A stretch of 52,805 nt of DNA. Source: JAOZTV01 sp965371805. Its GTDB lineage: Bacteria; Acidobacteriota; Aminicenantia; UBA2199. Within the stretch, counting starts at the first letter, position 1. Each line of letters opens with the position of its first letter. The position numbers were made by a program, and so were the translations under genes. Below are positions 17,612 through 27,663 of the stretch, piece by piece. The DNA is taken from contig CBDUZW010000030.1 of the NCBI GenBank assembly GCA_965371805.1, positions 1 through 52,805 of the forward strand. Direction: 5' to 3'. Below the pieces are notes generated by a model. It saw only the letters and a program-made list of their open reading frames with translations, did not search any database and was not told the DNA's origin.

Positions 17612-18985
17612 ATGGAAAACAAAAAGCTAAACCCTATTGCAATTGAGTTAAACAAGACCATTGAGCAGGAGAATAATACTGTATTTGGAATGTTATCAGA
17701 TTTTGGTAGAAGAATGTTTTTTCCAAAAGGTATCTTAGAGCAGAGTAAGAAAGTTTCGGTTAAAAACCCAAGACTAAAAGCAACTCTTGGAATGGCAGTT
17801 AATGATGGTGATTTATTAACATATGATTATGCAGCTGAATTATCAGGCCAATGTAACAAAGAAAATTCAGATGAGTTTCTCTTGACTAGAAAAGATATCT
17901 ATTCATATGAACAGGTCTCCGGCAGAAAGGAACTCATAGATCTCTGGACAAAAAAAATACTGAATGATAATTTTGATCTGAATAAAGATGACATTAGTAC
18001 ACCATTACCAGTAACAGGTATTACTCATGGTTTATTTGTTTTTTCTGATCTATTTATCTGTGAAGACGACCAGATAGTTGTGCCAGAATTAATTTGGGGT
18101 AACTATAATCTTATCTTTAAAGAGAGGCGAGGAGCTGAATTTGTTAAGTACCCTTTCTTTGATAAAGACAAATTTAATATTGATGGATTTGAAAGTGCTA
18201 TTTCGCAAGCAATAGATAATGCTGTAAATAAACAAAAGAGTAAAATAATTATATTATTGAATTTCCCTAATAATCCAACAGGATACTCCCCAACACCAGC
18301 AATGATTAAGAAAATTAAAGAGATTGTACTTTCAAAAGCTGATGATATAAATATTATCGCTGTTTGTGACGATGCGTATTTTGGACTCTTTTTTGATGAA
18401 GATGATGTAGTTGAAAAACGGCAATCTCCTTTCTCAGCGTTTGCAAGTCTACATAAGAATATACTGGCAGTAAAAGTTGATGGAGCAACAAAAGAGGAGC
18501 TTTCATGGGGACTCAGAGTCGGTTTTATAACCTTAGGAACAAAAGGAGGGAGTGATGTTTTATATAATGCCTTAAATGAGAAGATTAAAGGGGCAATCAG
18601 ATCCTCCGTATCGTCAGGTTCAAAGATTGGGCAAAGCTTGCTTTATAAAATACTTACTCACAAAGATCATAAAAAAGAAAAACAGGAAAAAATAGCATTA
18701 TTAAAAGGAAGAGCTTTGAAAGTAAAGAAGATCCTGGTAAATAAAAAATTTGATGAAGTATGGACCCCATATCCTTTTAATTCAGGCTATTTTATGACTT
18801 TGAAACTCAAAGGTATTAAAGCCCGGGATTTATGGTCAGAATTATTAGAGAATCATGATATCGGGGTTATTTATCTCGATGAAACGCATTTAAGAATTGC
18901 TTTTTCGAGTGTTGATCTGAGGGATCTGGATGAATTATTTGAGACAATTTACAAAACTGCAAAGCAGATGAAAATTGACAGTTGA
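17612..18985 (+). CDS. PLP-dependent class I/II aminotransferase
   Basis: Fold-type I aminotransferase of 457 residues. Seen are NFPNNPTGYSPTP (the NPTG motif), CDDAYFGLFFDEDDV (the Asp that binds PLP nitrogen) and DGATKEELSWGLRVGFI, in which the Lys after GAT should be the PLP lysine and the Arg binds the carboxylate. AAGGAGGA lies 6 nt before the ATG. The substrate cannot be deduced. It diverges from ftsH across a 178-bp gap with an AT-rich -10 candidate (TATAAT at 17584-17589) and no clear -35. Confidence 0.85.
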   Translation: MENKKLNPIAIELNKTIEQENNTVFGMLSDFGRRMFFPKGILEQSKKVSVKNPRLKATLGMAVNDGDLLTYDYAAELSGQCNKENSDEFLLTRKDIYSYEQVSGRKELIDLWTKKILNDNFDLNKDDISTPLPVTGITHGLFVFSDLFICEDDQIVVPELIWGNYNLIFKERRGAEFVKYPFFDKDKFNIDGFESAISQAIDNAVNKQKSKIIILLNFPNNPTGYSPTPAMIKKIKEIVLSKADDINIIAVCDDAYFGLFFDEDDVVEKRQSPFSAFASLHKNILAVKVDGATKEELSWGLRVGFITLGTKGGSDVLYNALNEKIKGAIRSSVSSGSKIGQSLLYKILTHKDHKKEKQEKIALLKGRALKVKKILVNKKFDEVWTPYPFNSGYFMTLKLKGIKARDLWSELLENHDIGVIYLDETHLRIAFSSVDLRDLDELFETIYKTAKQMKIDS

Positions 18986-19065
18986 ATTTTGAATAAATAA
19001 AATACAATTAAAAACTTAAGGGCTCACATAAAAATATGAGATTTTATACGCGAACCCTAATAGTA

Positions 19066-19117
19066 TTTAAAAAGAGAACTATCGGAATAATCACTCTATG
19101 ATTACCCCGATAGTTCT
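19066..19117 (-). terminator. Terminator hairpin between convergent aminotransferase and lipoprotein genes
   Basis: An 11-bp perfect outer stem (19075-19085 with 19107-19117) encloses a smaller AATCA/TGATT stem. On the minus strand the hairpin is followed by a CUUUUU tract, fitting rho-independent termination of the lipoprotein gene. On the + strand no U-run follows, so it may also stop + strand transcripts but less well. Confidence 0.6.
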
Positions 19118-19122
19118 AATAT

Positions 19123-20865
19123 CTATATAAGAACTTCCTTTTTTTTAAAACTTTTAATAATATCAATAACGCCTGAAATAAATGACTTCTTGAATCTTGT
19201 CTTTAAAATAAAATTCATTTTAAAAAGTCCATTATCATTTTTAATACTTGAAGACATTATATATTGAAAATTGTTTATGGTATTGGTTATTTTATCAATA
19301 ACAGAATCAGCATTATTTTCCTTTTTATTAAATTTACTCAATCCCATCATTACAAAAGGTTTAAAGTTTTCAAAAACTTTTAATCCTTCGTCAAGACTTA
19401 GATAAAACGCATCTCCCTTAATAAACTTTTCAGCTAGATCTTTATCCATATTTGCTGTAAAACCTGTTTCAGTTTTTCCAGTCAGGGCCTGTTCATAATA
19501 AGATTTATTTGTTGAAAAAATCAAAGTTGAATCTTTAAACCCCAAATAAAACTGAGCTGGTGGAGCTAAAACAATTATTGTCTCGACATTTGAGATGTTC
19601 TCTTTTTTCAAGCTAATTTTGTCTCCAGCCTTATTTTTTAATATTTCCATCAATTTGTCTAATAGTAATTTACCTTTAGATTCATCTTTAACAGTCAATG
19701 AGAAAACAGTATTATAACTGGCAATATTGATTCCTTTGCCATCATACATTGCATAGTTGAAGTTTCCACCAAGATTCGCTATGATCTCATGTAAATCAAT
19801 TCCTGATTTCACCTTGAACTCTTCCACACTTGAGTTGAACTTTTCAATTTGCATTTCAGTAAATGATTTTTTAATCATTTTATAATACTCTCCTGGATTA
19901 ACACCAAAAGAAAAGTATAATAATGGATTTTCTTTGATCCCAAGAACTGTGTTTTTCCGGTATACCACACCTTTATAGAGATTCATAATTGGCGCACTCT
20001 CAGATATAATTCCATATGAATCTATAAGCATATCCGGCCCATTAATATTTAAAGACATAACAAAACCCTTATATCCTTCAAGAAACTCTAATCCTGAAAA
20101 GTTTGGCCCTTTACTATATTTTTTTTTTAGTGAATCTGATAATTGTGCTAAGAATGGTGCATTTTCAAAATTCCCAAAAAACACAAGATTACTATCCCTT
20201 CCTATTTGAGACATCAGCTTCTTATACAATTCTAAATTGCCTATGGGATCTTTACCTAATTTAGTAAAAAAACTTTGAGGATCTGATTTATAGGCAATAG
20301 TTACAAAAACATATCCTTTGTATTCTTTCAATACAACTTTTGGTTCAGTTTCTTTAGTCGGGAAATTATAATATCCATCCTTTTCTTCATACTTAAATTC
20401 TGGTTTTTTCTTCTTAATTATATTTATAACTTTTTCAATTACAGCGCTTCCGTCAATTACAGGAATAAAAAAAGTAACATTAAAAACCGGTGGATCTTTG
20501 AAGGTATCATCTTCAATTGCAAACTCATTCAATACAACTCCAAATTCTCTTGATTGATCAATTCCAAATCCATTTAATTCGTCTAGTTTCATAGGATTAA
20601 AACCAATTGCATCAATAGCTTTGACCATATCTTTGTTATCAAGTCCAAGTGCCGGGATGATTTCATCATAAAATGGTTTCAGGTCTTTAAACTTCATAAC
20701 TCCAATCGAACTGGCTGGAAGTAAAAGATCAATCCCTTTTAATTCATTCAGTGCATTTTCTGAAACTTCCTTTTCACCATCGTTTTTGACTGCACTTTTC
20801 TTATTACAGTTATAAAAACTGAAAAGCACTAAAACAATCAATAATAAAGTACTTAATTTTCTCAT
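19123..20865 (-). CDS. Large lipoprotein of unknown function
   Basis: A signal peptide with a hydrophobic core (about 5-18) ends in a lipobox-like FYNC, so Cys20 should be lipidated. The rest, to residue 580, is a mostly soluble alpha/beta protein with no catalytic motif I recognise. It is reminiscent of DUF3352-type surface proteins, but this is only an impression. The gene is 50 bp downstream of the exporter-like gene on the same strand, with a good purine-rich ribosome binding site (AGGAGG) before the ATG. It probably faces the periplasm or the cell surface. Confidence 0.7.
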   Translation of the reverse strand: MRKLSTLLLIVLVLFSFYNCNKKSAVKNDGEKEVSENALNELKGIDLLLPASSIGVMKFKDLKPFYDEIIPALGLDNKDMVKAIDAIGFNPMKLDELNGFGIDQSREFGVVLNEFAIEDDTFKDPPVFNVTFFIPVIDGSAVIEKVINIIKKKKPEFKYEEKDGYYNFPTKETEPKVVLKEYKGYVFVTIAYKSDPQSFFTKLGKDPIGNLELYKKLMSQIGRDSNLVFFGNFENAPFLAQLSDSLKKKYSKGPNFSGLEFLEGYKGFVMSLNINGPDMLIDSYGIISESAPIMNLYKGVVYRKNTVLGIKENPLLYFSFGVNPGEYYKMIKKSFTEMQIEKFNSSVEEFKVKSGIDLHEIIANLGGNFNYAMYDGKGINIASYNTVFSLTVKDESKGKLLLDKLMEILKNKAGDKISLKKENISNVETIIVLAPPAQFYLGFKDSTLIFSTNKSYYEQALTGKTETGFTANMDKDLAEKFIKGDAFYLSLDEGLKVFENFKPFVMMGLSKFNKKENNADSVIDKITNTINNFQYIMSSSIKNDNGLFKMNFILKTRFKKSFISGVIDIIKSFKKKEVLI

Positions 20866-20915
20866 TTTTCTCCTCCTAATATTTTTATTACGATTTTACT
20901 AATAGAAAAGTTCCT

Positions 20916-21953
20916 CTAGAATCCAAAAAACAATCCCGTGCCTCCAATAATAAAACCTGTAATTATATTGATTAATTTAATAATAAAAAAACTCTTTTTT
21001 GATTCTGCCAGAAGCGGTAACATCCCATGACCATCCTGAGATATCGAATTAGCTAAAAGAATACTCATTGGGATGGTCCCCTGAGAAAAAAGTGTAATAA
21101 AGACAAGATGTGGTCCTGATTCCGGAATTATTCCAATAAGAACAGCTACAATTAAGACTAAAAAAGTATTATTTGAAATAAGAGTTTCAATATCCAGATA
21201 TTCCTTCAAAAATCCGATAAGCAAAAGTGTTGATGAAGTCCATATAAATATTTTTGGAATATGCTTTTTAAAAATATGGTCCCAGAGATGTTCCCTTAAA
21301 AAATGATCAGGAACAGTAATCAAAATAAATAGGGAAAAAGACATAGTAACTATAAATGTACCTCTTATCCAGTTTTCCTCATCACCGGCAATTATCCCTA
21401 TACCTATAAGGAATAAAAGAGCACTTACAAGTAGTAACATAATCACCCTTGGAAAGGATGGCTTTATAAAATATTGAATAAAAGGTTTTTTTGGAAAACA
21501 ATTACACTTTTCCTGTTCATGAAGTGGAAATTCATGTTTTTCAAAAACCTTCATTATGCTTTTTGGGTCATAAAACTTATCTGTCAGGAATCCAACGATG
21601 ATGCCTGTAAAAAACAATATCACAAAAATAATAAGTGCGGTTTTTGGAAACATAGCCAACATAAAAAACGCTTCATCTCCACTTGTAGCAATCATTGCCG
21701 TAACCAATGCCCCAAAAGATATCATCCTATGTGAAAATAGTGTAACAGCAACATAAGCTCCCAGACAACCCGGAATAACACCTAAAACTGCTGAAAGAAC
21801 ATAGGTTTTCCATCCACGTTCACTTCCACTTTTTTTCCAGATTCCTCTTGTCCGAATATTCAGATACTCTATTACAAGCATCATTACAAAAATAAATCCT
21901 GTTATAATTATACCTTGAACTACTGAATGTTTTAATATATCTAATATATTCAT
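20916..21953 (-). CDS. Putative 10TM heavy-metal exporter (ArsP_2-like permease)
   Basis: The 345 residues hold about ten hydrophobic segments in two halves separated by a cytoplasmic loop (about 125-160). The first half has GVIPGCLGAYVAVTLFSHR and ATSGDEAFFML. The second has the matching GIIPESGPHLVF and NSISQDGHGMLPLLAESK. This internal pseudo-symmetry and the motifs resemble proteins annotated as putative manganese transporter or 10TM heavy-metal exporter. The loop carries HEFPLHEQEKCNCF, a plausible metal-binding patch. The ion is unknown. It lies 28 bp after the glycosyltransferase gene. Confidence 0.7.
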   Translation of the reverse strand: MNILDILKHSVVQGIIITGFIFVMMLVIEYLNIRTRGIWKKSGSERGWKTYVLSAVLGVIPGCLGAYVAVTLFSHRMISFGALVTAMIATSGDEAFFMLAMFPKTALIIFVILFFTGIIVGFLTDKFYDPKSIMKVFEKHEFPLHEQEKCNCFPKKPFIQYFIKPSFPRVIMLLLVSALLFLIGIGIIAGDEENWIRGTFIVTMSFSLFILITVPDHFLREHLWDHIFKKHIPKIFIWTSSTLLLIGFLKEYLDIETLISNNTFLVLIVAVLIGIIPESGPHLVFITLFSQGTIPMSILLANSISQDGHGMLPLLAESKKSFFIIKLINIITGFIIGGTGLFFGF

Positions 21954-21981
21954 CTACCTATATCCTTTAAAAACTGAATTA

Positions 21982-23217
21982 TTAATTCCCATAAATCCTT
22001 TCCAAAAATGAGTTTAATCCAGCTACTTGATTTTTAACATTGAACCTGTTTTTTTCTTCTAAATCCGGGATTATTTTTGTAAATTTATCAGGATTTATAA
22101 TTGCATTTTTAAGTAAATTATAAATTCCATTTCTATCTGATAAATCAAACACCCATCCCATTTTTGTATTTTTTATAATTTCCTCAACATAATTTTTTTT
22201 ACTTAAAGCTAAAATTGATTTCGCCGATACAAGATATTCATAAAATTTTCCTGGAGTGACAGAAGGTCTCAGACTGGAAACGATCAATAGAAGAATATGA
22301 GCATGTTTCTGATATGCAAGACAGGTATTTCTATCCACTTCACCATAATAAATTAATATTTTTCTTTTTAAAAGCCAATCGACACATTTTAATTCTTCTT
22401 CACTTAATTTTCCAAATTGATGAATTTCTATTTTTTCACTAAATGAGATATTTTCTTTTATCAAGGTTTCAATTATTTTAAAAAATGGCTTTATGTCACT
22501 TGTAGCATCAGACAAAGAAATTTTTCCAGCATGAAGAATATGAAGTTTATTCTTTGCTAGCCCAACCTCAGGAAGTCCAGTAAAGTCATCTTCGTCAAAT
22601 CCATTTGGCATAAAATAATGATTTTTAACATTATATTTTTCTTTAAAATATTTATCCAGATCAAAATGTGCACTAATAACTCCCTTTGAATACTTTATAC
22701 TTTCCTCTTCTATTAAATTGTAATAGTTGGAAATGCATTTATGTCTGTACATCTGTTTAGATTCAATAGGATCAAACAAAAGCCCATCTCGGTAATCTGA
22801 AACCAGAGGAACATTCCAAAGGTTGGCAAGTTCTATCCCTATCTCCAAACATTCTACAGGCGAATAAGTTGCAATAATTATATCTGGTGAGAATCTATTT
22901 TTTATATTGCTATTTAATTTTATAACATTATTCTTCCACCATTTATAGATTGAATGATAAGAACCAAACTGATTAAATATTTCAACTATTAATCTTCTAA
23001 TAATCCAAATCCCTTTTTTAATTCCTTTTTGTTTAAGATTAAAACTGGGGTCTTTAATTCTAAAAACTCTATTTTCAAAATTAGTCTTCTTATAAGTATG
23101 AGTTATTATTGCCACTCCATTATCTAGTTGTTCCAGATATTTTTTCATCCTGTATGGCCTTAAAGAGCCTCCGGTAATCTGAGGCGGATAGTAATATGCA
23201 ATAATTAGTATTTTCAA
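21982..23217 (-). CDS. Glycosyltransferase, GT4-like
   Basis: A 411-residue GT-B glycosyltransferase. The N-terminus LIIAYYYPPQITGGSLRPYR is the Gly-rich loop of family 4 enzymes, DIIATYSPVECL ends the first Rossmann domain, and RPSVTPGKFYEYLVSAKSIL occupies the place of the E-x7-E nucleotide-sugar site. Donor and acceptor are unknown. It is the last sugar-transfer gene of the minus-strand polysaccharide series that begins at 30640. Confidence 0.8.
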   Translation of the reverse strand: MKILIIAYYYPPQITGGSLRPYRMKKYLEQLDNGVAIITHTYKKTNFENRVFRIKDPSFNLKQKGIKKGIWIIRRLIVEIFNQFGSYHSIYKWWKNNVIKLNSNIKNRFSPDIIIATYSPVECLEIGIELANLWNVPLVSDYRDGLLFDPIESKQMYRHKCISNYYNLIEEESIKYSKGVISAHFDLDKYFKEKYNVKNHYFMPNGFDEDDFTGLPEVGLAKNKLHILHAGKISLSDATSDIKPFFKIIETLIKENISFSEKIEIHQFGKLSEEELKCVDWLLKRKILIYYGEVDRNTCLAYQKHAHILLLIVSSLRPSVTPGKFYEYLVSAKSILALSKKNYVEEIIKNTKMGWVFDLSDRNGIYNLLKNAIINPDKFTKIIPDLEEKNRFNVKNQVAGLNSFLERIYGN

Positions 23218-23232
23218 TATATTTAAAAATAA

Positions 23233-24414
23233 TTATAAATCAGCTATCAAAATATTTTTATATAATTCAAAAAATTGCTTTCCTACAATATAATAACTAT
23301 AGTTATCAATTGCATACTGTCGTATTTTCTTTCTATCATACATATTTATATTATCAAGCATTGTATCCAATGCAATAAATAATTCTTTTTCATCTTGTGG
23401 TTTAATAAGAACGCTATTGTCATCCAAAACCATTTCTGAAATACCACCAACACTAGTTGCAATAACTGGTAGTCCAGAGCTAAAACTTTCTATAATTACA
23501 CAAGGTAAATTCTCATAATTGCTAAATAACAAAAATAGATCTGACTTCTGCATCTCTTTAGCAACACCTGATACATCTTTTTCTCCAATAAAAAATACAA
23601 ATTTATTTTTTAAGCCCATTTCATCTACAATTGTCTCACATTTTTTTCTAGTTTCTCCATCTCCAACAAGATACAATTCAAAATCTTTTCTTTTCTTTGA
23701 GAGTAAACTAACTACTTGAATTATTCCAGGTATATTCTTTTCTATACGAAAATTAGATACATGCAAAATTCTTTTTTTTTCTTTTTTTCTTTTTTCTTTT
23801 TCAAAAACAAAAAGATCTGTATTAACAACATTTGGAATAATAGCATAATTTCCCGTCAAATTATGCCTTAGCATATTGTTTTTTAAATCTTCAGATACTG
23901 TTGTAACTACTTTAGCTTTTTTTATAAATATTCTTGTTAATAATTTTCTAATAAAACCTTTGTATTTCCCACTACCTTTTAAATATCCTGACCAATGTTC
24001 TGTATGAATAAATGGAATATTCTTTAATCGTGTAAATAACATAAAAATTAATCCAATAGGTGGATTAACATGTGTATGTATAATTTCAGGGCTACCAAAT
24101 TTTTTTTTAAAAAAATCCAAACCATATTTACTGGCTTTGATATATCTGATTAAATCAATGAGTTTTTTTATTACAGGAATATTCGGAAATGGTTTATAGT
24201 AAATTTTCAAACTTGGCAGACCATCTTCTTCTTTATAAACAGGCTCATATTTTTTATTAATCATTAAAGAATCCGACTTAATATATAAAACATATACATT
24301 GCAAAACCTTGAAACAGCCTCTGCATGTTTTTGAATAAAAATTGCTTCAAGTCTATTTCTCTTATTTGGATACCACCAACCGGGCCAGAATAATATATTT
24401 TTTTTTTTACTCAT
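23233..24414 (-). CDS. Glycosyltransferase, GT4-like
   Basis: A 393-residue GT-B enzyme. FWPGWWYPNKRNRLEAIFIQ is the N-terminal loop, IIHTHVNPPIGL and FIHTEHW follow, and ENLPCVIIESFSSGLPVIA carries the E-x7-E motif. The order suggests retaining transfer from an NDP-sugar onto a lipid-linked glycan at the cytoplasmic membrane face. It is 15 bp from the next glycosyltransferase gene. A 146-bp gap upstream holds only a 20-codon frame (ATG near 24538) that I do not call a gene. Confidence 0.85.
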   Translation of the reverse strand: MSKKKNILFWPGWWYPNKRNRLEAIFIQKHAEAVSRFCNVYVLYIKSDSLMINKKYEPVYKEEDGLPSLKIYYKPFPNIPVIKKLIDLIRYIKASKYGLDFFKKKFGSPEIIHTHVNPPIGLIFMLFTRLKNIPFIHTEHWSGYLKGSGKYKGFIRKLLTRIFIKKAKVVTTVSEDLKNNMLRHNLTGNYAIIPNVVNTDLFVFEKEKRKKEKKRILHVSNFRIEKNIPGIIQVVSLLSKKRKDFELYLVGDGETRKKCETIVDEMGLKNKFVFFIGEKDVSGVAKEMQKSDLFLLFSNYENLPCVIIESFSSGLPVIATSVGGISEMVLDDNSVLIKPQDEKELFIALDTMLDNINMYDRKKIRQYAIDNYSYYIVGKQFFELYKNILIADL

Positions 24415-24560
24415 TTTACACTAAGGTCTATATTCTAATTCATTGTAGGAAAAATTTTAATTTTATATAACAGCATACTATATTATTAAATCTACCAATC
24501 TTCTACCTGAAAATAACATAATATTGATTCTTTCATTCATCCTCTTTCTCAGCAATTTAA

Positions 24561-25307
24561 TTAAATTTTTTTTGCAATTACTCCGCAAAAAGGAGAATAA
24601 AGTTTTTTATCCTTCGGAAAAGGAAGCCATTTAATTATAGGCAGAAGTATATCTATAAAAAAATGAACCACTATTTTGGATAATATATCCCGTTTTTGTT
24701 CATTTACCCAATAATGAAAATGGCCAAAATAACCACTTGAAACAATTTTAAAACCGCTTTCTCCGATTATTTTTGCCCATTCTTCTGGTTTCATAGCCTG
24801 AATATTATGCCTTTTATAACTTTCCTTATTAAATAATGATTGAAATGCCCGTTGGAATAATCCTCTAAAATTTGGAGCTGAAATAATAAGATACCCATTC
24901 TCTTTAACTAACTTCATATGACTATTAATAACTTCTTCCCAATTAGTAAAGTGCTCCACAAATCCAAAAGAAGCAACAATATTAAATTGCTCTCTCATTT
25001 TAAATGTCAAAAAATCCTCATTATAAAAAGTTCCTACATTATAGCCACAATCTTTTAACCATTGAGGGAGTATTGTTTTGACTTTGGGAATTAAATCCAA
25101 TCCATTCAATTCATATCCAAGTTCTCCAAAACAGGCAAGAAATTGACCCGGAAAACAACCAATTTCTATACAGCTTCCTTCCCCTTTTGGAACGCTTTTT
25201 TCAAACCATTCTCTCACTACATGATTCTTCTCTGCAATCTTAAGATTCAACCTTCCATATGTTTCATTCCAAAATTCATCTTTGACAAGATTTACATTTT
25301 CACTCAT
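24561..25307 (-). CDS. Class I SAM-dependent methyltransferase
   Basis: 248 residues. The SAM-binding motif I is CIEIGCFPGQFL (about 46-57), followed by the motif II acidic residue in NGLDLIPK and the SFGFVEHF segment typical of small-molecule and sugar methyltransferases. NYLIISAPNF-like sequence closes the Rossmann fold. Its position between two glycosyltransferase genes suggests methylation of a sugar or a glycan end. Substrate unknown. Confidence 0.8.
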   Translation of the reverse strand: MSENVNLVKDEFWNETYGRLNLKIAEKNHVVREWFEKSVPKGEGSCIEIGCFPGQFLACFGELGYELNGLDLIPKVKTILPQWLKDCGYNVGTFYNEDFLTFKMREQFNIVASFGFVEHFTNWEEVINSHMKLVKENGYLIISAPNFRGLFQRAFQSLFNKESYKRHNIQAMKPEEWAKIIGESGFKIVSSGYFGHFHYWVNEQKRDILSKIVVHFFIDILLPIIKWLPFPKDKKLYSPFCGVIAKKI

Positions 25308-25366
25308 TAATTTTTATCCTTATAAAAATTCAACAGAAATAAATAACACATACTCTTCTATTCTTA

Positions 25367-26542
25367 CTATACTCTTTTTATTTTCTTTAATTGTTTTAAA
25401 TAATTTGAGGAAGCTTGTTTTTCTGTATAAAAACTTATCGTACGGTGACTATTAATTAAGACATTTTTTAACTCTTCTAAATCCATTTGGAAAATAATAT
25501 CTTTTAAAAGTATTGCTAATGATTTAGACTCACCTGCAGGAGTGAGAAATCCATTTTCCCTGTCATTGATAATGCCGTCAATTCCTTCATTCTTTGCGCC
25601 AATGACTATATTTCCTGTAGCCATTGCTTCTAAATAAACTAAACCAAAAGTTTCCCAACAACTAACCATAATAAATATATGAGATTTTCTTAATTCTTCA
25701 ATAACTTCTTCATTACTTAGTTTTCCTTTGAAAAAAACCTGGTCACTAATCCCTAATTTTATTGACAGCATTTCCAGCATGCCTCGTTCTTCTCCGTCTC
25801 CTATAATTGTGTAAGTAAAATTTATTTTACCTTTTAGTTCAGCTAAAGCAACCAGATTAGTATGAATTTTTTTACGCTCGATCAAATTACTAGCAGAAAT
25901 AAACGAAATATTTCCACTCAATTTCCACTGATTCAATCGTTTTAAAAACTCAGTTGAATTTCCAATCAGATTTTCTTCAATTCCAGAATAAGCAATAAAT
26001 AGTTTTTCCTTATCTCTATTATACCATTTCTGGATTTTTTTCTTTATATAAAGAGATCTACATCCGATCATAGATGAATATTCAATTATTTCCCCACATC
26101 TTTTATTAAAATTTCCAGAGTTTTCTTCTATTAAATCAGGAGAAAAGTGAAACCCTGTTACCAATGGTAATTTATTCCTCCGGGCATATTGGTAGCCAAT
26201 CTGCAAACTCTTTGCATAATGTGCAACTACAATATCCGGTTTAAAAAAAATATCCTTCAAATGTTTTTTTAGATACCTATAAAAAGGATAGTACAAGTAT
26301 GCAATCTTAGGAATTTTAAAAATTGGATAAAAAATAACAGAAATATTATCTAAAACAATTTTTTTAGGTCTAAAAAGTCGTCTCCCTTTACCGGTAAGAA
26401 TTTCACTGAAGTACATGAAAACAGGACGAACCACTACAACATTACCATCATAATTCCAGTGTTTTACTATATTGCGTATTGCCATTGTACCAACGGTATC
26501 ATCATCAGATCGATATTGGGAAGAAATAAATAGGATATTCAA
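25367..26542 (-). CDS. Glycosyltransferase, GT4-like
   Basis: 391-residue GT-B enzyme. Seen are FISSQYRSDDDTVG at the N-terminus, DIVVAHYAKSL and TGFHFSPDLIEE, SASNLIERKKIHTNL in the second domain, and CWETFGLVYLEAMATGNIVIG with the E-x7-E pattern. Donor and acceptor unknown. Upstream, 26543-26759 contains a leftover reading frame. Confidence 0.85.
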   Translation of the reverse strand: MNILFISSQYRSDDDTVGTMAIRNIVKHWNYDGNVVVVRPVFMYFSEILTGKGRRLFRPKKIVLDNISVIFYPIFKIPKIAYLYYPFYRYLKKHLKDIFFKPDIVVAHYAKSLQIGYQYARRNKLPLVTGFHFSPDLIEENSGNFNKRCGEIIEYSSMIGCRSLYIKKKIQKWYNRDKEKLFIAYSGIEENLIGNSTEFLKRLNQWKLSGNISFISASNLIERKKIHTNLVALAELKGKINFTYTIIGDGEERGMLEMLSIKLGISDQVFFKGKLSNEEVIEELRKSHIFIMVSCWETFGLVYLEAMATGNIVIGAKNEGIDGIINDRENGFLTPAGESKSLAILLKDIIFQMDLEELKNVLINSHRTISFYTEKQASSNYLKQLKKIKRV

Positions 26543-26664
26543 TTTAAAAATTTTTTTAATTAATTTAGTAATGGTTTTTACTACATATCTATAAATAAAT
26601 TCAAAAAACCAGCAAAAGTATTTATATAGCTTTTTTGCGTAAAGTATTCACCATAAAGCAACAA

Positions 26665-26765
26665 CTATATCCTTATTGCATTTTCGAGTAATACTTTTAT
26701 ATCTTCATCTGTTTTTATTTTGAATGATAACTTTGAAATTGACAAAATATTTTTCCATTCTATAC
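26665..26765 (-). pseudogene. Leftover reading frame after the acyltransferase stop
   Basis: One frame past the acyltransferase stop reads RIEWKNILSISKLSFKIK, then a Glu/Lys-rich end closing with ENAIRI and a TAG at 26665-26667. The sequence looks like a natural protein C-terminus. Either the acyltransferase once continued into this frame, with a 1-nt slip in the GGAAAATTTTT run, or it is the end of a lost neighbour gene. The frame lacks its own start. Confidence 0.35.
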
Positions 26766-27575
26766 GGGTAAAAATTTTCCTTTCTCATAAAGCATATATT
26801 TGATGAATTCATATTCATGCTCAGACCGTGCCGGTAAATACTGACGATTGCCAATATCAAAAAATGTTTCGTTTTTCGTGCTACTTTTACATTCAAGAGT
26901 TTCAACGCATGTTGCTCGGAACGTGTCTTTCTTTATACCTTTCATTTTTAAAAATGATGAATACAGAAAGTGAAATTCTTCCTTTTTTTTCTCTGTCAAT
27001 TTTTCCATAAACTGATTGCCGACCTTGTCTGTAATATCCTTAGCCGGTGAACCTGCATAAACATGATTTTCCTCCATGTTTTTCGTGATCACACCACCCA
27101 CCAGGAGCATGGATTTTTTTTTGGCTAGAATGGGAGATACAATGCAATGGCCAACAAACCAGACATCATCTTCTACAATCAGTTCCTTTTGGTTGTTCCA
27201 AAGGCAACCTTCTAATAAATCTCCGAATTTGATATGACTCCATAACTGGCTATGAGCCCCAACACCAACATTGTTTCCAATGGTGGTTCCGCCTATGGAA
27301 TCTATGATGCAAAATTGGCCGATCCAGCAGTTGTGGCCGATAGAAAAGTTTTTATAACCATGAACAGTGACATGGTTATGGATAGTGGTATAATCACCCA
27401 TAGTGAATTCAGGGACATCAATATAGCAGTTATTACCTATAAACGATCCATATCCGATCGTAATTTTATTACAATTTTGTCCAACAACGACATTGTCCCC
27501 AATAATGACTTTGTCGGCGATTTCAACTTGAGTATTTTTTGATTTAAAATCTATTACATCGATTGCCTTGCTCAT
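26760..27575 (-). CDS. Left-handed beta-helix (hexapeptide) acyltransferase
   Basis: 271 residues. Repeated hexapeptide turns from about 18 to 175 (IIGDNVVVG, IGYGSFIG, MGDYTTIHN, IGHNCWIGQ, IGNNVGVGA) form an LbH domain, followed by VVSP-like IVSPILAKK and HVYAGSPAKDIT, typical of acetyl- or acyltransferases. A non-repeat tail of about 85 residues follows. In this locus it could acetylate a sugar amine, for example the product of WecE, but it is not a WecD homologue by fold (WecD is GNAT). Its GC content, about 42-48% in sampled stretches, is well above its neighbours (about 25-30%), suggesting separate acquisition. Confidence 0.8.
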   Translation of the reverse strand: MSKAIDVIDFKSKNTQVEIADKVIIGDNVVVGQNCNKITIGYGSFIGNNCYIDVPEFTMGDYTTIHNHVTVHGYKNFSIGHNCWIGQFCIIDSIGGTTIGNNVGVGAHSQLWSHIKFGDLLEGCLWNNQKELIVEDDVWFVGHCIVSPILAKKKSMLLVGGVITKNMEENHVYAGSPAKDITDKVGNQFMEKLTEKKKEEFHFLYSSFLKMKGIKKDTFRATCVETLECKSSTKNETFFDIGNRQYLPARSEHEYEFIKYMLYEKGKFLPV

Positions 27576-27663
27576 AATTATTATCCTTTTGTTCGGTCAT
27601 TGATTTATTTTTTTTAAAAATATTTATTATATTCCTTTGACCAATTTAAGCCTATTATAGTTT

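Noticed and set aside
19021..19060. Imperfect hairpin with GGGCTC...GAACCC ends near 19020-19060
   Set aside because: Pairing is broken and short; it has no U-run and no match to a riboswitch class that I know.
26705..26905. 66-codon minus-strand ORF
   Set aside because: Lies in a shifted frame across the acyltransferase C-terminus; a third frame carries the more plausible tail.
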